A DNA stretch of 64,000 nucleotides, from NCBI GenBank assembly GCA_050084985.1, contig JBITNC010000001.1, positions 75,826,001 to 75,890,000 of the forward strand, given 5' to 3'. Source of the DNA: Nageia nagi (lineage: Eukaryota; Pinophyta). The first letter of the stretch is position 1. Each line of letters begins with the position of its first letter. The translations under genes were made by a program, and so were the position numbers. The notes under the pieces are model-generated. The model was not told the origin of the DNA. It ran no database searches and saw nothing but the letters and a program-made list of their open reading frames with translations. This document shows, piece by piece, positions 34,405 through 45,869 of the stretch.

Positions 34405-34958
34405 TGTTCTATAAATCCCCATAAGTTATGCTATTATGAGATTCATGAAATACAAATTTTAAGAAATTTAGATGACCTACTTAAATTGAATGGACCATTG
34501 CAAATCACAATATTATAGAAACAAGACATTGGTGATCCTACTTAATTAGATTTTATCCTTAAAATTTAAAATGCAATTGCTAAATATTGATGGAAACTAT
34601 CTAATAGTAATTAAATTCAATCACACAATTTTGATATTGGTAGAATTATACTAGTTCCTTCCAATGTGGAAGTACATCGAGTTTAGCAACTTCTTCTTAT
34701 TGTGGGGACCAAATGGATTATTGCAATTGATAAAATTTGGAACAATACTATCACAACAACAACATGGACATTCCTTCTTCATTTTGCAATATTTCTTAAT
34801 CTTCTACAACTTGAATTATCTTCTCCAAACCCTTGAGCAAACAAACAACACATCAACCTATCAATACCTCATCAAATTCAAATCAAAGTGCCATGAAGAA
34901 TATATGGAAGATGCAAGTTGTCCAACTCCTCGAAACAACTTCACTCAATTCAAATTCT
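34405..34958 (-). repeat. Gypsy 5' LTR (right on the plus strand)
   Basis: It starts TGTTCTATAAATCCCC next to the primer-binding site and is homologous to 25111-25530 up to TATCTTCTCCAAA (about 34830). The remaining 130 bp has no counterpart in the left LTR, either because the left copy is deleted or because the LTR ends earlier. The 98-codon frame at 34664-34960 is within this repeat and matches no protein I know. Confidence 0.7.
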
Positions 34959-34963
34959 AATAT

Positions 34964-35414
34964 AATCATTAAAGGTAATGATCCATTAATGATATGAAGT
35001 TGACAAGAAAAGGACTATTGTTGGTCTTTTTATTACAGTGCCACTTTATCAAATTTCCATACAATGTCTAATCCTGACCATGAAGAATGGTGGTGATATT
35101 GTCTTCATTCTTAATGATCAAACTCTAAAAATAATCCTTTCAAATCAAATATGATCCTTAGTTAGAAAATATAATTTTATTAATATCCTAACTTCATTTG
35201 ATTGTATCTTTTTTGAAGTTGTCAACATATCACCCCTTGTAAATATTAAAAGGTAAAAGGTAAATTATATTAATGTCCACTGGAGACCAACTGATCTATA
35301 GGACGGACAATTGTAGTAGGCCATTACATAGCATGTATGTCTTGTACTAGAAATAGAACACGGGACACAAGTTGCTACAAGATCAACACATGATTAACTC
35401 AACCAACAATTTGA
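34964..35414. other. Non-coding spacer
   Basis: No gene. It contains GGAGACCAACTGATCTATAGGACGGAC and a GAACACGGGACACAAGTTGC-like stretch of higher GC than its surroundings, possibly part of an older repeat. Confidence 0.45.
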
Positions 35415-35790
35415 ACATCCTTATGCATTTTTTTCCCAATGTTGATGAAACTAATCTAATTTCTAGAATGAATATTCACTTCGGAAATGTATTATAGTTC
35501 AAATCAATTCTAACAATTATAATCAATGATCATAAATTACCTAATGGTGTAATGGTTACAACATTAAAATTTGTATCTAACAACTAAAGTTCAAATCCTA
35601 CGCAAACGTTTTTTGAAAAAACTTGGTTCATATATATTTATATATTTGCCTCGTGGATGTGTGAATATTTTTTAGATTTAGACCTTTTTCAATAAGCAAG
35701 TTACGTACGGTACCATAAAAACAGATGGACTTCAATAACATCAGCGAAAAAATATACGAAATGCCAAAAAAGTATTAATAATGAAGGGGA
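35415..35790 (+). repeat. Dispersed repeat X, right copy, with pol III-like A and B boxes (possible SINE)
   Basis: TGGTGTAATGG at 35545-35555 fits an internal pol III A-box, and GTTCAAATCC at 35589-35598 a B-box. The 44-bp start-to-start spacing is within the range of tRNA-derived SINEs. About 190 bp of body follows, shared with the left copy (24896-25100). Homology also extends about 130 bp upstream of the A-box, which a simple SINE would not show, so the unit may be composite. Confidence 0.5.
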
Positions 35791-35899
35791 CCTATCTTTT
35801 ATCCTCTAATGGAGACGTTGTCTATGACTTCTCCTTCCATAACAAAGCCTAACGCCAACAAAACCAACCTGCTCCTTACCAATGAAATCCCTCGAATAC

Positions 35900-36116
35900 T
35901 TCTAGAGCTGGCTCGTTGCCTGTCCGCTAAAATATTTTTGTAAATTGAAAAAATACCCTCTTCAAGATTTTACGATTAATAAATTCGGTCTTAAGGTATT
36001 ACCATTCCATCAGTTCACTTGCTTATATATAATTAGATGCTTATCACTTTCTCTTCACTAGCTATGAGGCTTCGGAAGTCGCCGAGAAAATCAATTGTTT
36101 GAGATTACAGAAACCA
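35900..36116 (+). promoter_or_regulatory. Promoter-like segment with TATA box and leader
   Basis: The region has several CpGs (CCTCGAATAC, GGCTCGTTGCCTGTCCGC, GGCTTCGGAAGTCGCCGAG), which are scarce elsewhere. A TATA motif (TATATATA, 36024-36031) lies about 90 bp before an ATG at 36117. The leader block is related to 17990-18040. It could be the 5' region of a host gene whose body is lost. Confidence 0.35.
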
Positions 36117-36218
36117 ATGGAAGAAAAATGGCAGAGGGCAAAGCAAGAAGGGCTATTGAATTATATCTTCTTCCCTTACAGTTATGAGAAGGGGAAAATG
36201 GAAGAGAGTACAGAATAA
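36117..36218 (+). CDS. Short ORF, 33 codons, unknown
   Basis: It opens with ATG 36117 in the context AACCAATGG, close to a plant Kozak sequence, and ends at TAA 36216-36218. The product starts MEEKWQRAKQEGLLNYIFFP and is rich in Lys and Glu. It has no recognised domain. It may be a true first exon (a GT donor such as AC|GTAAGA occurs at about 36238 but lies after the stop), a small peptide, or chance. The only support is the promoter-like sequence upstream. Confidence 0.2.
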   Translation: MEEKWQRAKQEGLLNYIFFPYSYEKGKMEESTE

Positions 36219-36644
36219 ACGGTCTCAAAAATTACCACGTAAGACAATAATTTTGGTTACATAAATTTCTTACCATTTGCCTATCATAATATTTTCTCTT
36301 TGGTACAAGCATATTTATAAGGATGAAGCTATCCTCAATCTAAATTGAAATATATACTATGCAAGCAGTGTGGACTTTTAATTCCACCATTTTAAATTAT
36401 ATATTCTGAAGGTATATGCTTCAACTTGAAGGTAGAATAACTTTCCCCTATTTATAGTTTATATATTTAATTATTTTTTATAGATCTTTTGCTATTGATT
36501 TTGTAGGTTTTGAGGTTCTAAACCTTTAGAAAATAAGTTAATTGTATGATATACTTTCCACTTATGATAATCATTAATCAAACATAAATTAAATGTCTTG
36601 TTTAATTCAGGATCCTAACTATCTCTTCGGTGATTGATATTCTT
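36219..36644. other. Non-coding spacer
   Basis: AT-rich sequence between the short ORF and the MULE-type element. No gene was recognised. The last bases before the element are its target duplication. Confidence 0.5.
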
Positions 36645-36653
36645 TTAAATTTA

Positions 36654-37124
36654 GGGAAAATTACTAATATTATCCTAACAAATAATGTATTTACGTAATA
36701 ACGCTCTCAAATTTAAATTTACAAAAATGACATTGGACTTTGGTCTATCCAATCCTTGATCTTCTCTCTCTCCCTGCTAAAGGAATCCCTCACTCGGACC
36801 ACTCCGCCTCCGCTTCATCATCAGCCAGCGTTATGTCGTTTCTCTGCTACTACCACCGCCCGTTCTGCCATGGATGTTGGCTACCTGGCTGCTGATCTCG
36901 GCAAGGAATAAGAATAAAACGAGGAAAAGGATGACTACAAAGACGAATTCAAAGAAGAATACTTAGAGAATGGAGGAAGGCGACCATCGGAGCTATAGGG
37001 GATGCTGAGGCGCTTATCTTCTATGGCTTCCCTGTACGATCAGAGGAAGTCGATCGCTTGAAAACGATCAAAGGGTTAGTTCTGTAAATACATCAGTTTT
37101 GGGGGTCATATTCGTAATATTCCC
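36654..37124. mobile_element. MULE-type element, 471 bp, possible Pack-MULE
   Basis: The ends are inverted repeats: GGGAAAATTACTAATATTATCC on the left and, on the minus strand from the right end, GGGAATATTACGAATATGACC. The similarity continues inward through an ATGTATTTAC block (about 50 bp). It is flanked by a perfect 9-bp duplication, TTAAATTTA (36645-36653 and 37125-37133), characteristic of Mutator-like elements. The interior (36760-37075) is much richer in G, C and CpG than anything around it (CTCCGCCTCCGC, ACCGCCCGTTCTGCC, GGCGACCATCGGAGC). It includes decayed frame pieces such as AMDVGYLAADLGKE, as expected for a captured gene fragment. Confidence 0.8.
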
Positions 37125-37133
37125 TTAAATTTA

Positions 37134-40100
37134 TGGTATTTATAGTGCATCCTTTTGCATAGAAGTTATCAACGTGTAGATCAGCCAATCAGCACTATAA
37201 TGTCTTCCGTAACTGATCCAATCTTAATTAATGATACCAAGAAGTTGGATTTAACTGCATTGGCAATTAGCAAGGAAAAGGGAAGCTGAAGAACAACAAC
37301 TTTATAGAGCTATGAGTACAAGTTTTTTTATTTTATTTAAAATTATATATTGCGAAAAATATCTCAATACCATACAAATGATCATCTTTTAATTCAGTCG
37401 CAGTTTTACGCTTTCATATTAGATAAGTTTATGAAATAAAATATTTTTTTTTGAAAGAGGAAAATAACATAATGGAAGCTCAAAGATTACTGGAAGGATA
37501 AATGGGTCCTATAAAATAAAAATTAGTGATATGAAAAGTAGTGACATGTGAGAAAATTGTTAGGATTTACTATATAAAATATAGAGTTATTTGGAGCAAG
37601 TAATTAATAATAACAGAAATAATTACAATTATCACATAGAAACATAAATATGTAAGATCGGAGATAACACAACATGTAACAAGGTTCACTCAAAATGAGC
37701 TACTTTCTCAAGAAATGCTAGTTGTTGTATTAACACCAATACAATACATGAGGTAACATTCTAGCAACAGAACTAGTTGGAACTTCCTCTCTAAAATCCA
37801 CCAACATCTTTCCATGAGTTTCTCTTGCTCACATACAATCACCACACCGTGATCAACATGCAAAATAACTTTGCATCAAGCCAAGAAGAACTTGCGTACA
37901 CCATACTTTTTTTGTAGCTCCATGCATTACCATGTGCAGCCACCCTGCAAACAACAATGTGCAAATACCTTGCATTATTAAGTATCTAAGATTGTGATGC
38001 TACTATGCATCTTTATGCATCATAATATCCACTTTACATTACTTTGTGCAACTCTACCCATCTACAAGCATACCATTGTACTCCCACTACAATATTACAA
38101 TCTTACAATAGAGATCTATAATCTCTCCATGGAATTTCTCCTTACGACAACAAATATTTACAATCTCTCCTTTTGCATACAACCCTTAGTAAAGGAGTTA
38201 CATAAATAATAGATTGTTACAAAGGCCATGCATTTTACAGTCCTAAAGTAGACATGTAAGGACTTATAAAAAGCATTACAAAACTGGTTATTTTTCTAAC
38301 TCACTAGCACTTGCTAAATCTCATGCCACTTTCCAAATATATATATTACTAAAAAGTCTTAAAGTATGGAAAAATCAAGTATAAACTTCTAATAAAGAAG
38401 ATAATGAACTCAGTGAAAGATTGTTCAGGATGATGTAACTTTTTTTAAAGATTTTTTGTAAACTAAAAATGATTGAGTGGACTACCACATATGTAATGAA
38501 TTAAAGAAAAAAATTAACCATCTCTTTGTTTATTATACTTAGCAGTTATGGTTATGGTTCATTGAACTATTTAGTATATATGAAATGATAGTTAAATAAT
38601 TGATTGATTATAACAATCAAAATAATCCTTCTTAACTAATAGATTACTGATAATCATAGAAAAGAGGAAGAAGTGTTATTATGTGGTAGCTCTACTAATA
38701 AATAAATGCAAATTTTGAAGGAAAGATTAAATATTGAGACATGGAAAAATGTAAAACCATTTCACTCTTAAAGATATAATCTTGATATTACCAACATAAA
38801 AAATACTTGACAAAGACATAAAAGTAATTTAAAATAGAATGGATTTACTCAACAAACCTTTTAAAAATGGGTAACACTAATAATTTAAATGTAGATGTGA
38901 AATAGGTTACTCCATAATAGGTTCAAATATACTAATTTATAAAATAAGCAATAACCATTAAATACCTTCCATTGAATAAAGAAGTAGAAAACCTTGTTGA
39001 AATAGAGGTCTTAGAGACCTCTTTCTAGATATCTAAATTACTTGCTATCTATTATTAATTGTAGAGTTGAAATATGAAAAATCTTTTTTAATATTTTAGA
39101 ATCAAAGGTGATGATAATTAATTCACTAGCTGTGATTATATTTTTGGATGAAAAATATTTTATAGTAATGAAATCATTTTCATACAAAAAAATGTGGGTG
39201 GGATTAGGCACACTTCATGGAAAATCACAATATCACACTAACTAATTAATAGTTAGAAAAATGAGATATAAATTCCACAAACAAATAAAGTCCTAAAAAT
39301 ACTCATCAAAAAAGTACATTTGAGCATAGGACCAATTCCATATTTAGAAGGAGGGGGACCCAAATTGTCCACAAAGTTCATATATTCCCAACCCCCATCC
39401 TCGTTAGCAACAATTCTCCATCCATCATTAACATTTCTCCCACCAATATTTACATGTTTTCAATTTCTTTATGATCTTGAGGTGTGAGATTTGGAACATC
39501 TCCCCAACTAATAATAGATATACAAGGTTAAGGATGAATGTACTAACCACCACAAGAGCGGGATGAAGAAGACTCTCTAGTATGCATACGATTAGGATTG
39601 GGTGGAGGGTGAGACCAGTGACATAAAGAAATTGCAAGAGTAACATCATATACCAACCATCAAGGAGGCATTAGGGTTCGATTGCATAACTGGAAGGTGT
39701 GAATCTTCTATTCAAATAATGTTACAAAATATTTTACCTCTCTCCTTATAAATAGAAGTGAAAATAATTTCCATGATTTAATTGATATAAGGTACATAAA
39801 GATATATTTTGTTTTCTTTTGTGTTATGGATATTATGTTATTACTCTTAGTAGTAAGAAATGGTTGCTAATTTAAAGATAAGAAATACGACTTATTTTAA
39901 AACTATAAGGTAATTTTAGATGCTTAAAAATGATTTATTATTTATTTAATAAATCATATTGAGACTTCTTAAATGACTTAATGCGACTTTACATATGTCA
40001 ATATAAAGTTGATATTACAATTGAATACCATGTGTTATATTAAATGCTATATATTTTATCATATTTTATATTTTAAGGTATCTTGAATATAATAATAATT

Positions 40101-40259
40101 ATATTATTTCTAGAGGTCGACCTTCACTCCTTTCTATATCTTTTCATACTATATATGCAAGTGGAATAGGTTGACCTCCATAGATCGAAACTCTTTAATA
40201 TGATAAGATCTCTAATAGGTTATTATCTTATGCTATCTTCATCAATCAACGGTGTCCCT
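37134..40259. other. Non-coding stretch, no gene recognised
   Basis: Several frames of 64-73 codons occur (37994-38209 plus, 39428-39649 minus), but none carries a recognisable domain. Around 37556-38240 the wording (TGTTAGGATTTACTATATA, AACACAACATGTAACAAGG) resembles an old LTR, but no partner, end or target duplication was found. Confidence 0.4.
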
Positions 40260-40656
40260 TTACACCACCTATTATAAGAAATTGTTATACTTTGAAATCT
40301 AAAACTTTCTCCTTTTTGTGCACGATATAATTCAGCATATCCTACATAGTTAACAACATGCTTCTCTTAGGCCATCACTAGCATGCATCTTTTAGATCAA
40401 GGATTTTAGATTTTGGTAGCAAAGGCTATTGATTCATACATGTGAAATCTCATCATGAACTCACCCCAATTTGATCACAATCCTTTGAAGATTCATTTAT
40501 ATCTATTTTCAAGGATTGTACATACACTTTATATCAGGTGCATGCTTTTCATGTATATTTATTGTATTTGATATAGTGTACATATTTATTCTTCTTATAT
40601 TTCAGATCATTTTATTTATTGTATATATTTGTATTTTACATAGTTTAGAGTTTACA
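40260..40656 (+). repeat. Left LTR of the 40-44 kb element
   Basis: Shared with the right copy: CCACCTATTAT.AGAA.TTGTTATA, CATCCTACATAGTT, GGATTGTACATACA, GTGCATGCTTTTCATGTATA and GATATAGTGTACATAT. Homology stops after TTTACA at 40656. The left boundary is fuzzy by some 20-40 bp. Confidence 0.75.
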
Positions 40657-41348
40657 TTTTGATGAACCCAATATATCTTACCAACCCTAGAATTTTTATT
40701 TCAGGGTATTGCTTTCTCTAAGGAGTCTTGCATTGGAAACTGTTGATTTTGTTTTATTTTTGGTGGAATTATTTTTTCTCAAATTTAGAAAATTTTATTA
40801 CTTTTAAAAAAATTATTTTCCTAAAAAACTTCACTATAGAAAATAGCAATTTTTGGATGTCATTTTATTCAATCTGGTGGGATCTAGCATTAGAAAATTT
40901 TATCCAAACCATAGATAGATAAATTTGGAAAAACAATTTGATATTTCTAGGTCTAGATTTGCGTATTTTAATTAATTTTGAATATTTTTTTTCAAAAAAT
41001 ATCACATAAAAAAATTATGAATTTTGAAAATATTTTGCAAGTACCTGGTGACTTATTTCATGATAAAAACTTTTCAAAACCATAGGTCATCATAGTAGGT
41101 AACTATTTGAGATTAATTTAAACTTCTTGCATACACTTTTATCAATATCTCTACATATTTTCAAATAAAATGTTTTTGCTTAAACAATTGAATTTTGAAG
41201 GTCATTTTTTTGAAATTTGAAAGTTCTAACCTTATAAACCTTATCCCACATCATAAATATACATTATAGCAACTTGTTTGAAATCTTACATTGTGTAAAA
41301 TTGCTTATTTTATTATATTTCTTAAAGTTTTATGTAAAACTCTAGATC

Positions 41349-41705
41349 TTGCATTTTAGCATGGATATTACATCTAAAAGTGGTTTGCTTGAATATTTGA
41401 ATATGATAAGTGATTTATTTGTACCTTCTCCTAAACAAGAAATTTCTAAAGATATGGATATTATGCAAAATAATAATAGAAAATTTAATGATGAAATAAG
41501 TTTATCAAATTCATGCTTAACTACTATAAATGATGATATTCAAAATGATGTATCAATTATAGAAAATCAAGTGCATGATAATAATAATGATAATGGTAGT
41601 GATGATGTTGATGATGATAATATGGTTCAAATTGATTATAATGAAAATTTAAACCTTGAACCTATGGATAAATATGAAATGTATGATATTGCATTTGAAA
41701 ATTAG
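41349..41705 (+). CDS. Acidic Gag-like ORF, N-terminal part, unknown family
   Basis: A 118-codon open frame starts with ATG 41361 or an upstream codon. It opens MDITSKSGLLEYLNMISDLF and is then Asn/Asp-rich, with a run near DNNNDNGSDDVDDDN. It has no cysteine knuckle or enzymatic motif. A 1-bp change in an A-run near 41725 joins it conceptually to the next frame. Its place just after the left LTR suggests a structural (Gag) role, which is inference only. It is one of the few sizeable uninterrupted frames in the window. Confidence 0.4.
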   Translation: MHFSMDITSKSGLLEYLNMISDLFVPSPKQEISKDMDIMQNNNRKFNDEISLSNSCLTTINDDIQNDVSIIENQVHDNNNDNGSDDVDDDNMVQIDYNENLNLEPMDKYEMYDIAFEN

Positions 41706-42384
41706 ACATCTTAAGATCAATTCAAAAAAAATTAAGGACCATATTTTAGCCAATCCTTCTTTGATATTAGACATTTATACTAATCTTGAATTCAAGAAAA
41801 AATATCATGCATTTCTAAGGAAAGAATTAGATGCATCATTAGAAGATCCATATGTATGGAAATATTGTATACAAAAATTTGAGAAAAAGAAAATACAAAA
41901 GCAATAACATAAAGTCAACCTCAACAATCAAAACCAAAACAATATCGATGAAAATTGATATCTTAGGTAGATTTGAAAATATAGGATGTCCAAATTATAG
42001 AAAAATCTAGATAGTGTGCACATGTCATAAAATTTGATCCACCACCGATGGTAGAAAATAAAAAATTTAATAAGCAAAGCACATGGATAGTTTTAGTTCA
42101 CTTAGATCTAATTAAGATTGGATTATAGGAATATAGAATGCAAAGAGATTAGACTTTTCAAAAGTATCAATTTAGGATTGAGCTCCTTGATAAGATTTTG
42201 CAAATGGAAATGTTCAACACAATGTCTCCATTAGTACAACTTGAATTTATTGATTTTATTAAGAGAGTATAAGTAGCTCAAGGTATGGAAAATGCAATGG
42301 ATAACATAAACAAAGAAGGTCAAATTCTCATGGAAAAATATGTTAATATGATGGGGGTTCAACCATCCTTTAGTGCATCATAAT
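41706..42384 (+). pseudogene. Continuation of the unknown ORF, frameshifted and decayed
   Basis: Frame 2 gives KIKDHILANPSLILDIYTNL, then KKYHAFLRKELDASLEDPYV up to 41907. After a decayed gap, another frame gives FRIELLDKILQMEMFNTMSP, then LEFIDFIKRV*VAQGMENAM and KEGQILMEKYVNMMGVQPSF, ending with a stop at 42380-42382. Helical, charge-rich composition continues throughout. With the preceding ORF this suggests one original protein of roughly 330-350 residues. I do not recognise the family. Confidence 0.4.
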
Positions 42385-44037
42385 TTCTAATTTTGTATAT
42401 CATATAGGATGCATTTCATATAGGTTACATATAATGAGTCAGTCCTTTGCATGTATTTAGTTACCATGGTAAATGTTATCAAGTTTTAATCATGCTATCT
42501 TTGCATCTTCATTTTTTCTATCATGTTCTATTGTTTTTTATTTTCTCTTTTTACATCTTTCATCATTATCATTTCATCAAGTCTTCTTCTTTCATCAAAT
42601 ATTTTTTATCTCTATATTTCATCAAGATTCTCAAATTTACTATGCTAATCAAATGTCTCATATATAAGGTAGTCTTTTGTGTAGTCATTGCATCCCATAT
42701 TAGTTGTATTTCATTAAAAAAAATGAGAGAAATCAAGAAAACATGGATATAGTCTTAACTAAGGGTAGTATCAGTTTTAGCTAGGGGTAATATAATTCTC
42801 AACTCGAGCAATATCAATTTTAGATAAGGGTAATATAATTTTCATTTACGAGAATAATAGAAATCAGAAGGTAAAAATTCAGAATTCAAAATCACAAAGT
42901 GCAAAATTGCCCATTCCTAGGGAATATAGATTAGTATAGGTAAAGTATATCATCCCAAACCTTTTGATATTGATATCAAGTTATGTTATAATTTTGTTTA
43001 TCATATTCATTATAAAATCTATTATAATTGATGAATTAAGATCACTATTACTTCTTTGAATATCTGATATGAAAAGTGAACATTGCATATGTTATTCTTA
43101 TGATAGTTATTTTAAACAAAATGCATGTTTTACTAGTGAAATATGAAAGGGCATAGTATCTCTAAAAATCTTGTATAATATAGCAGTATGGAATTATATA
43201 GACATGTAAATGGAATATTGAATGTCTAAATGGTTTTTTTTCAATATCAATTGAATGGAATTTTTCCCTTGAAATGCAATTCTATCATTCTCAAGCTATC
43301 AGTGGTGTGATTAAAATGAAATTATGGATGCTTTCAAATATTACCTATATTATCATGCTTTTAAAATTTTAAAATGGATAAAGATATCATGATATGGCTT
43401 ATGCATAGATGAAAAGTATATAAGATCAAAATTGATAAATTTATTGCTCATAATAAAAATATTATGCTATATGGAAATATGATTTCACAATCTTTATGAT
43501 ACTAACATATTATTAATTGCATTGAATTGAATATCATTAAAATTTGCACATATGATGTGACTATGTTATTGTTGCATGTATTTATTTTGGATTCATTGTA
43601 AATGGGCATGTTACATAAATCCTTGAATATCTATTTGAAAATACCATTATTTCACAAATATGCATTGAAATAGGAATGTAAAACAAAGTTGTAAAAGGTA
43701 TGATTGATAAATTCTATGAAATTCATGCTATCAATGGTGTAGGTTTACTTTGAAAATTAATGAAATCAAGCAATTCAATATGATCAAATATGCAATATTT
43801 ATATGTAAGGTCAATGAATATTTAAATATTTGGTATCATGGGAATGAAATTATATTGTTCAATGTTATGCTACAAATATTTTCAAGGCTATGTTCACTCC
43901 ATGAGCAAAATCTCTTATTAATTACAGGTTATTCCAAACTTAAGTCAATAAAAAGGATCTCATCAACTTGATAACCATGGTTATTTCAATCTTAGGGTAT
44001 TAAATCGGACCTCATTAGCTTAATCTTCATTAACTCT
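42385..44037 (+). other. Non-coding interior of the 40-44 kb element
   Basis: 1.65 kb of AT-rich sequence with no enzyme motif. Frames 42447-42752 and 43750-43971 are low-complexity. A polymerase would normally occupy this position in an autonomous element. Confidence 0.5.
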
Positions 44038-44461
44038 TGATGCCACCTATTATGAGAATTTGTTATAATTTGAACTCTAAAATTTTTTATCATTCATGTA
44101 TGGTATAATTTGACACATCCTACATAGTTGATGATGTGCTTCTCTTAAACCATCAGTGGCATGCTTCTCTTAGGCTATCAGCAACATGCATCTTCTAGAT
44201 CGATAATTTGAAATTTTGGTGTCAAAGGATATTGATTCATACATGCGAAGAGCCATCACGAGCTCACCTCCAATATGATCCCAATCCTCCAAAGATTCAC
44301 TACTATCTTCTTTTGAGGATTGTACATACATTTTCTATCAAGTGCATGCTTTTCATGTATATTTATTTTATCTGATATAGTGTACATATCTATTATTCTT
44401 ATATTGTAGATTATTTTTTTTTATTATGTATATTCATATTTTACACAATTTAGAGTCTACA
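44038..44461 (+). repeat. Right LTR of the 40-44 kb element
   Basis: It begins near TGATGCCACCTATTATGAG and ends TTTAGAGTCTACA. It contains a local duplication (CATGCTTCTCTTAGGC-type, 44147-44190) not present as two copies in the left repeat, which accounts for its greater length. Confidence 0.75.
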
Positions 44462-45869
44462 ATAATTATTTTAAATTTATCCTTCTTACTTTTATATTTA
44501 TCACTTAATGAGTAGTAAGATGTGGCTATTGAAACATAAATTTTATTGTAGTAAATATTATGTTATATATATTTTATTATGAAAAATAATATAATGATAG
44601 TTTGTGTCAAACATATGAATTAAATTTGATATTATTGAGATAAATATTAATAACATTAAGAGTTGTTCCTATAGTTGCAGCTGGGGTGGAGTGGAGAGCC
44701 AAAATATCACATGTGAGTTCATTTGTTAAATGTTGGCTTCAATATTTAAAAAAATGAATCAAATTTATTTAAAGAAAAGGATTAGCCAGATTAAAAAATA
44801 GACTTTAAAAACTAAATAAATATAATTTAAAAAGAATAGTCATGAATGATATCTCTCGATGTTTTTTTGATATATAAGAGGGTATATAAAAGCTATATAT
44901 ATACATTATATTATATTTTTTTATCATACCTTTTCTAAATGGTTTTGGTATATTATCTTATATGTAGATAAAATATAGAAGTTGATATAAAAATTGAGAT
45001 GTTCTTATTTCTAGATAAAGTAAGTAAAAACTGTTCAAAGAATAGTTAAGTGAAATTGGAATATTTCTCATGAATGGGTGAGGAAATTTTCTAAACATGA
45101 GAGAGCATAAATAAGGCATAAATGATCATCTATCAACAATGTATGTAACTATTCCATCCTCAAGTGTCATCTTGCCAAGTATCAAAATTATCAAAGAGTT
45201 AAATATTAAGATATAAGAGTTTTTCATACAAAGAGGTCTATTTTCCAAATTTAATGTTTTATGGCAAAGAGTTACAACTTTGAAATGATGTTAAATATTA
45301 AATGGAATTCATTTATAGAATAAGAATTTATTTCTTACCTAGTGATTTTATCCTAAATAGAATCTTCATGAGTGGTCCATAGTTTGTGTAGAGATGTAGT
45401 CTTTCATCTTCCTTGTTACAAGGAATCCATGCCTTAGGATCTCAAACTTTAAATTAGCCCAATGCCATTAAGGATGCATGAACTACTAATAAAGTTATAA
45501 ATTAAATATATTTTTAGGGTAATTATAAGTGAAAGCTAGTGAGGTTTTATTTGTTTTGGAAATCATGTAAATGAGACCCTTACCTTAGAACATTGCCTTC
45601 TCTTAACCCATTATATTAAAATATTGAAGGGATATTAGATTCTAATACTATATAAGGATATATTATTCAAATACATGAGATATAATAAGGTGGGATTGCA
45701 TTGAAATAAACTAACTAGATAAGAGATCATAAAGAAATATTAGAAAAAGAGAGAAAAAATGAATAAATTTTATGTAAACCTAAAGGTCAATTCAAACTAG
45801 GATAAGTGTATATAATATTATTTTTAACGGTGAGATTCTTCAAAAGAGTATTCACAACAATAAAATAAA
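44462..45869. other. Non-coding spacer
   Basis: AT-rich sequence with no frame above background and no recognised repeat ends. It ends at the left inverted repeat of the MITE. Confidence 0.5.

Larger units (their letters stand above)
25111..34958 (-). mobile_element. Ty3/gypsy LTR retrotransposon, degenerate, with a nested insertion
   Basis: Read on the minus strand: an LTR ending at 34405, a primer-binding site, gag, protease, reverse transcriptase, RNase H, integrase, and a second LTR at 25111 upward. The order RT-RNase H-integrase identifies Ty3/gypsy. The two LTRs align base for base over their first 36 positions (25111-25146, 34405-34440). Gag is split by another LTR element (28776-33630). 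The outer right boundary is uncertain: TAATAT at 25105 and 34958 is a possible target duplication, but the LTR ends there are not canonical. Stops and frameshifts are abundant. Confidence 0.85.
40260..44461 (+). mobile_element. LTR-flanked element with an unknown Gag-like ORF and no polymerase (LARD-like)
   Basis: Two direct repeats of about 400-425 bp (40260-40656 and 44038-44461) enclose 3.4 kb. Both end TTTAGAGT.TACA. The interior holds an acidic ORF (41349-41907, continuing decayed to 42384) but no reverse transcriptase, integrase or protease motif on either strand. The exact outer boundaries, primer-binding site and target duplication could not be fixed. The plus orientation is inferred from the ORF. 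It may be a large retrotransposon derivative mobilised by another element. Confidence 0.55.

Noticed and set aside
34664-34960. 98-codon plus-strand frame
   Set aside because: It lies in the gypsy LTR, in antisense to the element, and is not conserved in the other LTR.
37556-38240. LTR-like wording starting TGTTAGGATTTAC
   Set aside because: No CA-ended partner boundary, target duplication or second copy could be found.
42447-42752. 101-codon frame rich in Phe, Ser and His
   Set aside because: Low-complexity translation of TC-rich DNA (TTTCATC repeats). No domain was recognised, and an overlapping frame is equally open.
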